DNA of 64,000 bases, taken from the NCBI RefSeq assembly GCF_947301925.1, contig NZ_CAMYUE010000001.1, positions 496,001 through 560,000 of the forward strand, written 5' to 3'. The DNA comes from an uncultured Ruminococcus sp. (lineage in GTDB: Bacteria; Bacillota; Clostridia; Oscillospirales; Ruminococcaceae). The stretch's first letter is position 1. Each line of letters opens with the position of its first letter. This document shows, piece by piece, positions 54,566-63,158 of the stretch. A model generated the notes under the pieces. The model did not search any database. It was not told the origin of the DNA and saw only the letters and a program-made list of their open reading frames with translations. The position numbers and the translations under genes were made by a program.

Positions 54566-54877
54566 TCAAGCCTTGATAGCTTCGATCTGCACCTGAGTGT
54601 AAGGCTGTCTGTGTCCCTGCTTTCTCTTCTCACCCTTCTTGGGCTTGTAGGTGAAAACAGTGATTTTCTTAGCCTTGCCGTTCTTCAGAACCTTAGCGCT
54701 TACAGCTGCACCGTCAACATAGGGTGTACCGATCTTGAGTCCATCGTCTGCTCCGAGAGCAACTACCTTGTCAAAAGTAACTGTCTCATCAGCCTCTGCT
54801 GCCAGCTTCTCGATGAAGATGATATCTCCCTCATTTACCTGATACTGCTTTCCGCCGGTTTCAATAACTGCGTACAT
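54566..54877 (-). CDS. rplU: 50S ribosomal protein L21
   Basis: 103 residues starting [14 protein letters not shown], with the RNA-binding C-terminal segment [15 protein letters not shown]. It binds 23S rRNA. It opens the rplU-prp-rpmA unit behind a leader RNA and a strong promoter. Confidence 0.97.
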   Translation of the reverse strand: MYAVIETGGKQYQVNEGDIIFIEKLAAEADETVTFDKVVALGADDGLKIGTPYVDGAAVSAKVLKNGKAKKITVFTYKPKKGEKRKQGHRQPYTQVQIEAIKA

Positions 54878-54884
54878 ATTGTGG

Positions 54885-54955
54885 CACCTGCCTTTTCAAT
54901 AAACTCGCTGTTACAGGCGTGTGAAGGCACAACTTTAAAGCCTGTTTACAAGCGG
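54885..54955 (-). promoter_or_regulatory. L21 leader RNA
   Basis: Minus-strand arms CGCTTGT/ACAGCG and ACAGGC/GCCTGT form a stem, with GTTGTGCC and AGGTGCCACAAT around the start region. This matches the ribosomal L21 autoregulatory leader of Firmicutes. Confidence 0.75.
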
Positions 54956-54962
54956 CAATAAT

Positions 54963-54991
54963 ATTTTATCACAAACATCAGCCTTTGTCAA
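54963..54991 (-). promoter_or_regulatory. Promoter of the rplU unit
   Basis: TTGACA, 17 bases, TAAAAT on the minus strand. Confidence 0.8.
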
Positions 54992-55011
54992 GCATTTTTT
55001 GCAATATTCCG

Positions 55012-55046
55012 AAAAAACTTCCCCTGCACAGACAGAGGAAGTTTTA
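55012..55046 (-). terminator. Terminator after the 55-56 kb gene
   Basis: Minus-strand AAACTTCC and GGAAGTTT form a stem extended by an inner CTG/CAG pair, with a T-run. Confidence 0.8.
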
Positions 55047-55054
55047 TATATGTT

Positions 55055-56260
55055 TTACCAGACTCTGTATCCCTCGTGGCCGATCTTGTAAGATGTACCG
55101 GGTACATAGAGATCGTCGGGCTTGAGCTCCTTATCGTTTTCCTTGGCAGTTTCAAGAGCCTTTCTAAGCTCTCTGAACGCTACGCTGTTGGTAACGATGC
55201 GTGAAACGTCCTCCTGTGAGGGCTTTGTGCTCAGGTACTCGAGAACAGCCTGCTGAAGGTAGAAATATGAGCGGAGCTGTGTTTTCTTGAACTCTATGCT
55301 CTGCTGCTCGTCGCCTTCTCCCTCCAGGAGGAAGAGGCTGTCTCCCTCGCGGTAGCCGAGAGTGAGCTTTGCGAAGATCTCGGGGATAAACACCCTGATC
55401 TCTGCTGCAAGATTCTTGTCGCCGCCTGTAAGCTCCTCAAGCTTCTTGGACATTTCAATGTATTCCTCTTTGGATCTGATGGCAACCATAGAAGTGATGG
55501 TCTCCTTTGCAGCTGACATTACAAGCTCCTTGTCGAAGGGGCACTGATCCTCTTCACGCTGAACAAAGATAGCGTACTGCTTCTCGGAAACGAAAGTATC
55601 GTCAGCGCTCATCTCTTTCTCAACGTATTCCTTGAAATACTTGGGAAGCTCTACCAGTACGGAGCCGTTCAGGCGTACCTCTATGATCTGCTTCTCCTTA
55701 TACTTTGCAAGGTATATCCTCAGCCAGTAATACTTCTTGGAGCCGAGATACTTGGGTATCTCCTGACCGATGAAGTTCACCAGCATGGTGGGCTGCTTGT
55801 CCTTTACGCCTATCCTTACAACGGACTGGCAGTACATATCGAAATCATAGTGCTGTCTCAGGAAGTCCACAGAGATATGCTGAGGGTTCTTCTTGGTCAT
55901 GCTCTGATCGAGGGGGTGCCATACTCCGCCGTTGAAAATATCAACAGCCATCTTTGCAGCCTCCTCCTCGGATCTGCCCTGTGCGTCAACAGGCTCTATG
56001 AGAGGCTCGTCGAAATCATCATGTCTTACGATGAATATTATCTGAAGTACCTTGATATCATCAGCGTCCTCCAGTCTGCCCACCTGCACGTCGATGGTAA
56101 AGCCGTGGGGCATAATAACGCAGTCATCATAAAGTGTGCCGTTGAGCTTTGCATTCAGCTCGTCAAGCACCATTTTCTTCATCCCGTCCTTGGGATCTGC
56201 TGCTGCCGCAGCTGCTGCCGCTTCTTCCTTCTGATTGTTCTTCTTCTTGAAAAGTCCCAT
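55055..56260 (-). CDS. Conserved hypothetical protein with Ala-rich N-terminus
   Basis: 401 residues. Residues 1-25 are charged and then a run of Ala, with no signal peptide, so it is cytoplasmic. The rest is mixed alpha/beta, with a repeat-like pattern PHGFTIDVQVGR and many acidic residues. I do not recognise the family. It lies 46 bases after prmA and ends at a strong terminator, so it is last in the moxR operon by position. Function unknown. Confidence 0.65.
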   Translation of the reverse strand: MGLFKKKNNQKEEAAAAAAAADPKDGMKKMVLDELNAKLNGTLYDDCVIMPHGFTIDVQVGRLEDADDIKVLQIIFIVRHDDFDEPLIEPVDAQGRSEEEAAKMAVDIFNGGVWHPLDQSMTKKNPQHISVDFLRQHYDFDMYCQSVVRIGVKDKQPTMLVNFIGQEIPKYLGSKKYYWLRIYLAKYKEKQIIEVRLNGSVLVELPKYFKEYVEKEMSADDTFVSEKQYAIFVQREEDQCPFDKELVMSAAKETITSMVAIRSKEEYIEMSKKLEELTGGDKNLAAEIRVFIPEIFAKLTLGYREGDSLFLLEGEGDEQQSIEFKKTQLRSYFYLQQAVLEYLSTKPSQEDVSRIVTNSVAFRELRKALETAKENDKELKPDDLYVPGTSYKIGHEGYRVW

Positions 56261-56306
56261 TTTCTATTCTCCTTATGAATAATATAAATATATGCTTAGC
56301 ATAATA

Positions 56307-57272
56307 TTAAACTGTGAATTTGACTGCTGCCCAGCCCTCGCGGATCTCGGGCTCGGGGTCTGTGAAGCCTACGGACTTCAGAGCGTCAATGACCTCGTCC
56401 ATACGCTCCTCTATGATACCGGAAACTATAAGGATACCGCCTTTTTTAAGGTATCTAAGGAAGCTTTCCTTCATGGCGATGAGTACATCTGCAACGATGT
56501 TTGCCGCTATGATATCATACTTATCGTCGATCTCGTCGGCAAGCTTCTCGTCAGTGAGGATATTGCCGAAGTAGGTCCTGTACTTCTCCACGGGAATATT
56601 GTTCTTGACGGCGTTCTCCAGAGCGGTTGCCGCCGCGTTCTCCTCAATATCCACCGCAACGGCGCTTCCTGCGCCCAGCAGCATTGCTCCTATGGAGAGT
56701 ATACCGCTTCCGCAGCCCATATCAAGGAGCTTGTCTCCCTTATTGAGGTACTTCTCCAGCACTTCCAGACAGAGTCTTGTGGTGTGATGCTTGCCTGTTC
56801 CGAAGCTGGACGCAGGATCTATCTCAAGGATGATCCTTCCGTCGCTGTTGTCGTACTCCTCCCATGAGGGCTTGATGACCAGCTTCTCCCCCACCTTGAA
56901 GGGCTTGAAATACTGCTTCCAGTTATTTGCCCAGTCCTCCTCGCGGATACTTGTCATCTCTGCTTCAAGCCTGCCGTAAAGGCCGTCCTTGTCAGCCGCC
57001 TTCATTTCGGAAAGCATGGATTTTATGGCAATGAGCATCTCTGCGCCCTGTCCGTTTGAGGGTATATATACCGTGATACAGGTCTCGCACTCGGAAAGTC
57101 CCAGAAGATCCTCGTCAATGTAGTCCCACTGACCGTTCTTGTTTTCAAGGAACTCCTTGAAATCCTCGGGATCCTTTATGGAAAAGCCCTTAATGCCTAT
57201 ATCCGTCAGCTTAGAGCAGAGAAGCTCAATTCCTTCGGTTGTTGTGTAGATGTTGACTTCTGTCCATTCCAT
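56307..57272 (-). CDS. prmA: Ribosomal protein L11 methyltransferase
   Basis: 321 residues, with an N-terminal substrate domain and a Rossmann methyltransferase domain. The SAM loop is LLDMGCGSGILSIGA, preceded by DPASSFGTGKHHTT, a PrmA signature. It methylates L11 on lysines and the N-terminus. It starts 15 bases after the C39 gene stop. Confidence 0.92.
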   Translation of the reverse strand: MEWTEVNIYTTTEGIELLCSKLTDIGIKGFSIKDPEDFKEFLENKNGQWDYIDEDLLGLSECETCITVYIPSNGQGAEMLIAIKSMLSEMKAADKDGLYGRLEAEMTSIREEDWANNWKQYFKPFKVGEKLVIKPSWEEYDNSDGRIILEIDPASSFGTGKHHTTRLCLEVLEKYLNKGDKLLDMGCGSGILSIGAMLLGAGSAVAVDIEENAAATALENAVKNNIPVEKYRTYFGNILTDEKLADEIDDKYDIIAANIVADVLIAMKESFLRYLKKGGILIVSGIIEERMDEVIDALKSVGFTDPEPEIREGWAAVKFTV

Positions 57273-57287
57273 CAGTAAAAGTTCTCC

Positions 57288-58520
57288 TTAATTGCAGATG
57301 CGCATGAGATACATGAGCACATCAGTATTGTCTATATTACCGTCGCCGCTAATATCCGCCGCGGCAACCTCCGATTTGGTAAGCACGGAAACGCCTTCGG
57401 GAAGCCTTGAACGGCTTATTATATATTCGTTTATCAGAGCAAGATCGTATGTATCGAAAGCACCGTCATTGTTGATATCTCCCACCACAAGCTTCTTTGA
57501 AGCGCCTGCGTATTCAAGCTCGGACAGCCTTACGCGGCACTTCCTGCCGTCTATCATTATCTGTCCCATATCGCCGCTTACGCCGATAACATCAACTATA
57601 TTGCCTTTCTCAAGCACAGCCGCAGCTGTCTTGCTGTCGTCCTCGGCAAATACCTTGACGGTACTGCTGTCGGGACAGTAATACTCGCCCTTGCAGTATG
57701 TCACTGTCACAGTTGTAGAAGCAGGAGCATTCTTTGCAGTCGATGCCGCTGCCTTTGTTGTTGAAGCAGCCTTCGCAGTGGTAGTGACTGTTGTGGTTGT
57801 AGTTGTTGTGGTTGTAGTTGTTGTGGTTGTAGTTGTTGTAGATGTGGTAGTGGTCGTTGTTGAAGTTGTGGTAGTAGTTGTTGTAGTGACTTCAGCTCCG
57901 AGAGGCGTGAAGCCGCTGTAGGGATTCTTGCCTTTAAGTAGCTGATACACAGTGATATTAGCGTTGTTGTAGGCCTTGAACATGAGTATATCGTCCTTGG
58001 CCGGATCAGCCATATATACGTCATTGCCTATGACGCCGTCAACGTATACCCAGTGACCGCCCACGTTGCATATCACATATGAGCCCTTGTCAAGTGCCGC
58101 CTTTATCTCGGCGGCCTTGCCCTTCTGGTCAGATGATTTGAAATTGAGGTTTGCAGAAGAAATGCTTATCTCATTGACTACCTTGTTTACAGACGCCCAT
58201 GAGCTGAGTCCGCCCGACGAGTTGAAGGCTCCGATACTATTGAGCTGCTTCGCAAACACTCCGGGATCGAATTTGTCTGTAGTTCTTGCGCCGGAAGCTA
58301 CCGCTACCATCGCTATGGAAGTGATGTAGCAGCCCGATCGGCGCACGGTTGAGCCGCCAATGGCTGTGTTTCCCCAGCGGCTGTCCATCTGCCTCCAGAG
58401 GCGGAAATCCTCGGCAGCATTAGCCGTCTGAGCTGGTCTGTACGCTCCCGCCAGCACTCCGAAAACAATCAGGAATGTCAGCAGGAGCCGAATTATTCCG
58501 TTTTCTTTTGCAGTTCGCAT
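57288..58520 (-). CDS. Secreted C39-like peptidase with SH3-like domain and dockerin
   Basis: 410 residues. A signal peptide ends near residue 36. The C39-like papain fold (about 38-205) has Cys64 in RRSGCYITSIAM and His156 in GGHWVYVDG, with Asp in MADP. A Thr-rich linker (212-248) follows. An SH3-like domain (about 285-340) and a type I dockerin (about 343-410: DINNDGAFDTYD and DISGDGNIDNTD) close it. It should be loaded on a scaffoldin and cleave a peptide or wall substrate. It is the fourth gene of the moxR operon. Confidence 0.85.
   Translation of the reverse strand: MRTAKENGIIRLLLTFLIVFGVLAGAYRPAQTANAAEDFRLWRQMDSRWGNTAIGGSTVRRSGCYITSIAMVAVASGARTTDKFDPGVFAKQLNSIGAFNSSGGLSSWASVNKVVNEISISSANLNFKSSDQKGKAAEIKAALDKGSYVICNVGGHWVYVDGVIGNDVYMADPAKDDILMFKAYNNANITVYQLLKGKNPYSGFTPLGAEVTTTTTTTTSTTTTTTSTTTTTTTTTTTTTTTTTVTTTAKAASTTKAAASTAKNAPASTTVTVTYCKGEYYCPDSSTVKVFAEDDSKTAAAVLEKGNIVDVIGVSGDMGQIMIDGRKCRVRLSELEYAGASKKLVVGDINNDGAFDTYDLALINEYIISRSRLPEGVSVLTKSEVAAADISGDGNIDNTDVLMYLMRICN
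57777..57887 (-). repeat. Coding microsatellite for the Thr linker
   Basis: About 37 codons, nearly all ACN, with partly repeating ACAACTACAACC-like units. Long identical runs suggest slippage in length. Confidence 0.8.
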
Positions 58521-58533
58521 AATTAACCTCCAT

Positions 58534-60831
58534 TCAGTTTTGTCGGTTTGTTATGCCCCTTCTTTTTCTGGATTCCCCCAGTGCCTTATAAGCTGTTATA
58601 TAGTCGCTCAGAGCACTGTTTTTCTCACTCTCACCGAGTTCCTCCTCACCGTAAACGACTCTGTCGAAAAGCACGGCTGTTTCTGATATGTCGATACCCG
58701 TCTTTTCCCGTACAAGCACGGCCGCCTCCGCTGAGGTGTTAACATCTTCTATATCATATAGCTTGCATATTCTATGCATCGCGTTCCTTACCACATATCC
58801 TGCGTCCTTTCTCGCAGCCCTGCGTACAAAGAGCTTATGCGAAACGACAGGATACAGCAATGAGCCCAAAAGAACCAGTAATGCTCCCGCAAGGATCATA
58901 AGTCCTGCCCGTGAAAGCATATTGGTAGCAGTCATGTTACCTCTGTTCACGACCTCGTCTGTAATGGTAGGCTCAAAATCCATCCAGCCGTAGCCCTTGA
59001 TATAGAGCTGCGGGAAACCGTGAGCTTCCTTGGTAGTAACAATATAATTGGTATTATCATTAATTATACCGTCGACCTTGTTGTTCATGTTGTAGCCTTC
59101 GCAGTATCTTGCGGGGATACCTGCGGCTCTTGCAAGAAGCACCATAGCCGTAGCATATTCATAGCAGACTCCTCTTTTTGTCTCAAAGATGAAGTCCTCT
59201 GCGTTTTCGCCCTTGTCTTTTCTGTAGCCAAGGTCATAGGTGTAATCGTTGTTGTAGAAATACTTCTCGAGTATCCTTGCCTTTTCGTAATCAGAATCAG
59301 CATTCTCTGTGAGCTTATCGGCCAGCTTCTTGATCCGCCTGTTATTGCCGTAGTCAAGGAGCACGTCCTCATAATCATCATAGTATTTGTAATCTACCCT
59401 GAGATACTCGTAAGCTGCATCGTTGCTGTCATAGGAGCCGTTCCAGTAGAGAACGCTCTCGGTATCCTCCAGAAGCTGCTTGTAATCATACTTTGAAAGC
59501 TTTTCCACGAACTCCCTGTTCCTTCTGCTGTCAAAGAATGTATCGGCACTGTACTCAAAGGAAAATCGCTCGCTGCTGCTGAAATCGGAGCCTATGGAGC
59601 ATACTGTTCCGCCAGAAAGCCTTGACATCTGCCCTATTTTGGTACATTGTGTCATTGTCACGGCATTCTGCGGTACTGGCGCCATGTCATAGGCTTCGCT
59701 CAGGCCGCTGGCACCGATGACCGTATAGATAGTGACCGTACGGAGCTCGGGCTCGGCAAGTCCCTCCTCAAGATACTCTGTAAGACCGTATTTCTCGGCA
59801 TAATCCTCATCCAAAGAGGCCGCCTTGAGAAATGCGTCCGCAAGTCCCATGGGAGAGCCGATATTGAGAGGCGCCTTGTCCACCTTCTGTCCGTAATACA
59901 GGTCAATATCGTTTGTTGACCATGTGTCCTCATCGAAATCATAGGTGGAATACGATGACATTTTCAGGTGAAGATCGTCCTTAGAGTTTGCCTCATACAG
60001 ATTGATAGTCCTGATATCACCGCTGAAGCGCTGTCCGCCCGTAGTGTTACGGAATACGTTCAGCATATCGTTGAGCTTCTCCGTAAGGGTATCGGCGCTG
60101 ATCATGGTCTCAAGGGTAGTTCTGTCCGCCTCGATGACGGGCTTTGGGAAAAGTGCGGCAACTGCTGCAAATATGACAGCGTAGACCGCAATGGGCTTCC
60201 ACGACCTTCTGCGTCCGATGAACTCGCTGTTCTCGCTGTCCGTAAGCTGTCGATAATACACCATCAGCAGGATGTACCCTACTGCAAGCAGTATTATCAG
60301 CAGAGTAGGCATCTTCTCGTATTCCTTACCATATATCACGAAAGGGATGATGAAGATGAGAAAGTTCATGAATATCCTGTACCTCACCCTTGTGAAGTAA
60401 TAGATGACCGAGGCCATGAATATCAGGAAAAGCAGGAAAAACGCCACTGCGAACCAGAAATTGTATTCCAGCGAATCCTGAGGCGTCAGGAACCACAGCA
60501 TCCATGTGATAGGATAGTTTTCCTGACCTATATTAAGTGAGATCCGCACGGCAAGGCCGAATGCTCCCACCGTGGCGGCATATGCGAAAAAGCCCGTGAA
60601 ATGGTGCTTCTGCATAAAATCAAAGACCCTGAAAAGCAGCCAGCTGACAACAAGAGTCACCGCTCCGAAGCCTGCTGCAAAGAGATATCCCTGTTCGTCC
60701 TCCTTGTCCCTGTTGCGGAAGTGGAACATCAGCGATACCATTATCAGCACTGTATACCACAGTACAGGGTCGGTAAAGGTCCTCAGCAGGAAGCTTTTCA
60801 GACTTAATCGTTCTTTATTGGTTTCTTTCAT
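58534..60831 (-). CDS. Membrane transglutaminase-like protein (TgpA type)
   Basis: 765 residues. The N-terminus has about seven membrane helices, then an exported domain with the transglutaminase triad: RGVCYEYATAM (Cys), KEAHGFPQLY (His) and WMDFEPT (Asp), and a last helix with a cytoplasmic tail. It is 3 bases from the DUF58 gene. Together with MoxR and DUF58 it forms a widespread unit linked to envelope or surface-protein processing. The substrate is unknown. Confidence 0.88.
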   Translation of the reverse strand: MKETNKERLSLKSFLLRTFTDPVLWYTVLIMVSLMFHFRNRDKEDEQGYLFAAGFGAVTLVVSWLLFRVFDFMQKHHFTGFFAYAATVGAFGLAVRISLNIGQENYPITWMLWFLTPQDSLEYNFWFAVAFFLLFLIFMASVIYYFTRVRYRIFMNFLIFIIPFVIYGKEYEKMPTLLIILLAVGYILLMVYYRQLTDSENSEFIGRRRSWKPIAVYAVIFAAVAALFPKPVIEADRTTLETMISADTLTEKLNDMLNVFRNTTGGQRFSGDIRTINLYEANSKDDLHLKMSSYSTYDFDEDTWSTNDIDLYYGQKVDKAPLNIGSPMGLADAFLKAASLDEDYAEKYGLTEYLEEGLAEPELRTVTIYTVIGASGLSEAYDMAPVPQNAVTMTQCTKIGQMSRLSGGTVCSIGSDFSSSERFSFEYSADTFFDSRRNREFVEKLSKYDYKQLLEDTESVLYWNGSYDSNDAAYEYLRVDYKYYDDYEDVLLDYGNNRRIKKLADKLTENADSDYEKARILEKYFYNNDYTYDLGYRKDKGENAEDFIFETKRGVCYEYATAMVLLARAAGIPARYCEGYNMNNKVDGIINDNTNYIVTTKEAHGFPQLYIKGYGWMDFEPTITDEVVNRGNMTATNMLSRAGLMILAGALLVLLGSLLYPVVSHKLFVRRAARKDAGYVVRNAMHRICKLYDIEDVNTSAEAAVLVREKTGIDISETAVLFDRVVYGEEELGESEKNSALSDYITAYKALGESRKRRGITNRQN

Positions 60832-60834
60832 TAT

Positions 60835-62007
60835 TTATACCGGTTTGAAATTATTATCCTCATCAAGATACCACATTTGCAGCGAAGTCGAATTGGGCGT
60901 TGAGGGAGAAAGTCCGAGGATACTTACGTTATCTGGGCTTTCAATGTGCTGCGTTATCGCTCCGAAGTCGCCCGAGGCGTCGGTGGTGGCGATTATGCAG
61001 GCGCACATCTGACTGCCGCTCTGGGATATATCTGTTCTTCTGGCGGGCACTACCTTTGCGGCAAGCACCTTCAGCAGAAGCTGATCGGGATAATCGGGAT
61101 TATCCACGCTCTCGCTGACAGTCTCGCCGGAGCTTGTACGATATATGAAGGTACAGGCTATGCCCTGCTTTACAAGAAGGTCAAGCAGACCGAATACCGA
61201 TCGGATAAGCTTTTCCTCACCCATTACCGCCATTTCAGCAGGAACTTCCGCTCTTCTGTACAGGTCGAGGACCAGCACAGGCTGAACAGAGGCTACCGCC
61301 TCATCAAGACGCACCATCAGCTTGCCCTTTTTCGACGAGAGCTTCCAGTTGATACGCTTCAGGGGATCGCCCTGTTCGTATTCTCTGTGCTCATATCCGG
61401 GAGAGGTGTTTGCCGAGAACATCATGGCTGTATCGTTCTCCTCGTCCTGATCCGTAGTAAGCACTACGTCGGCGATGGAACGGAAAAGCTGTGATGATGC
61501 CTTTATATCGGGGATCTGAGGTATAACGCCCACAGATACAGGCTGCGGCAGCGGAGTCTTTACGGGGAACTTCAGAAATCCCAGAAATCCGCAGGAATAC
61601 ACTGCCTTTATACCCACCTCGCCGTTTCCGCCTGTCAGAGCGTCAAAATCAACGGTAAAGCTCTTTTTCTTCTCATTCAGCATCGTAAGCTTGCGTGATC
61701 TTATCTTCCGGTCGAATATCTCCGTAGCATACGGAACTATCTCCACTATAGAAGTAGGAAGGGAGCCTGACTTATTCACCGTGATCTTAACGGTAAGCTT
61801 GCTTCCCTTCGGCACATAAGCATCACAGGTAAAGCTTACCTTCACCTTTTTCCGCCCATACAGCACGAAAAACAGTGATACCAGCGGTGCGAACATCACA
61901 AACGCAAGGAGGATTATTCCCATTTCGCCGTCTACATAAAAGGTGAATATATAGACGAGGAATGCCACCGCAAGAACACTGACGATGCTTTTGATGTACT
62001 TGCTCAT
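60835..62007 (-). CDS. DUF58 domain protein
   Basis: 390 residues. Two membrane helices at the start, then a beta domain, and the DUF58 core with GYEHREYEQGDPLKRINWKL. It is likely a vWA-like adaptor. It overlaps moxR by 4 bases, typical for this pair. It probably works as partner of the ATPase in assembling an extracytoplasmic complex. Confidence 0.88.
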   Translation of the reverse strand: MSKYIKSIVSVLAVAFLVYIFTFYVDGEMGIILLAFVMFAPLVSLFFVLYGRKKVKVSFTCDAYVPKGSKLTVKITVNKSGSLPTSIVEIVPYATEIFDRKIRSRKLTMLNEKKKSFTVDFDALTGGNGEVGIKAVYSCGFLGFLKFPVKTPLPQPVSVGVIPQIPDIKASSQLFRSIADVVLTTDQDEENDTAMMFSANTSPGYEHREYEQGDPLKRINWKLSSKKGKLMVRLDEAVASVQPVLVLDLYRRAEVPAEMAVMGEEKLIRSVFGLLDLLVKQGIACTFIYRTSSGETVSESVDNPDYPDQLLLKVLAAKVVPARRTDISQSGSQMCACIIATTDASGDFGAITQHIESPDNVSILGLSPSTPNSTSLQMWYLDEDNNFKPV

Positions 62008-62942
62008 CTGTTCATTGCGGGGACCTGACAGGTCCTGAGAACATTTTCTATATAGGCCTCTCCTGTTCCGAAGGCGGTCTTGCCCTGAGGAGAGAGGATT
62101 ATTCTGTGTGCAAGCACGGAAACTGCTGTATTCTTGACATCATCGGGAGTTACATACTCTCTGTCATAGATGTAGGCATAGGCCTTTGCAGCCTTGAAGA
62201 GCGCTATGCTTCCGCGGGGACTTATACCAAGTATGGTATTTCTGTCCTGACGAGTGGAGCCAACGATATTAACGATGTAGGCCTTTACCTCATCGGTGAC
62301 TCTCACGCCCTTGACGTCCTCCTGCATCTGAGCAACATCGTCAACGTGCATAACAGGCTCGGTTATATTAACAATAGGGTTATGGCTCTCAGTCCTCTCC
62401 AGTATCCTCAGTTCCTCCTCGGGTGTGGGATAACCCATGGACAGCTTCATGAAAAATCTGTCCATCTGAGCCTCGGGGAGATGGAAGGTACCGTATGTTT
62501 CAACGGGATTCTGTGTAGCCATTACCAGAAAAGGTCTCGGCAGCTTGTGGGTAACTCCGTCAAGGCTTATCTGACGCTCCTCCATAGCCTCAAGGAGGGC
62601 GGACTGTACCTTCGGCGAAGCACGGTTTATCTCATCGGCAAGGAGAAAATTGCACATTACCGCGCCGTCGCGGTAAACAAATTCTCCTTTGACGGAATCA
62701 AGCATTGTAAAACCTGCGATATCCGACGGCATAACATCGGGAGTAAGCTGTATACGGTTGAACTTACCGCCTATTGAGCGTGAAAGCGCAGTTATCAGCT
62801 GCGTCTTGCCTACGCCGGGGACGTCCTCCAGGAGAACGTGTCCCTCGCAGAGAAGTGCGGCGATGAGCTTTATGACCGTATCGTTCTTTCCGACGATAAC
62901 TCTGCCGACAGAATCAGCAAGTCTGCTTATATTTGAGTTCAT
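62004..62942 (-). CDS. MoxR-family AAA+ ATPase
   Basis: 312 residues. Walker A is in LLEDVPGVGKTQLI and Walker B in LLADEINRASPKVQSALLEAMEE; sensor and arginine residues follow. MoxR ATPases act as chaperones with DUF58/vWA partners. It is the first gene of the operon and has a good promoter. Confidence 0.92.
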   Translation of the reverse strand: MNSNISRLADSVGRVIVGKNDTVIKLIAALLCEGHVLLEDVPGVGKTQLITALSRSIGGKFNRIQLTPDVMPSDIAGFTMLDSVKGEFVYRDGAVMCNFLLADEINRASPKVQSALLEAMEERQISLDGVTHKLPRPFLVMATQNPVETYGTFHLPEAQMDRFFMKLSMGYPTPEEELRILERTESHNPIVNITEPVMHVDDVAQMQEDVKGVRVTDEVKAYIVNIVGSTRQDRNTILGISPRGSIALFKAAKAYAYIYDREYVTPDDVKNTAVSVLAHRIILSPQGKTAFGTGEAYIENVLRTCQVPAMNR

Positions 62943-62986
62943 ATATCAATACCTCTTTATTCTGAGTATATTATCCAATTAAAACT

Positions 62987-63015
62987 ATTATATCATATTT
63001 TGTCAATTACTTCAA
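62987..63015 (-). promoter_or_regulatory. Promoter of the moxR operon
   Basis: TTGAAG, 17 bases, TATAAT on the minus strand. Confidence 0.65.
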
Positions 63016-63028
63016 GGGAAAACCCTAC

Positions 63029-63073
63029 GAAAAAAAGCCTGTATTATTGTAACATCTGACAACAACACAGGCT
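63029..63073 (-). terminator. Second terminator downstream of tsf
   Basis: A stem of about 15 bp with G-U pairs (AGCCTGTGTTGTTGT with ACAATAATACAGGCT), then seven Ts on the minus strand. Confidence 0.75.
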
Positions 63074-63113
63074 CATGACTGTGGAAAAATTGTATAATAA
63101 TATTCAAACAAAT

Positions 63114-63143
63114 AAAAAACGGCAGCGATCTGCATCGCTGCCG
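63114..63143 (-). terminator. First terminator downstream of tsf
   Basis: A perfect 10-bp stem CGGCAGCGAT/ATCGCTGCCG with a 4-base loop and six Ts. It begins 16 bases after the tsf stop. Confidence 0.9.
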
Positions 63144-63158
63144 CCTGATATAGTCTGA

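Noticed and set aside
57691..57921. A Val-rich open frame opposite the Thr linker
   Set aside because: It is the complement of repeated ACN codons, not a gene.
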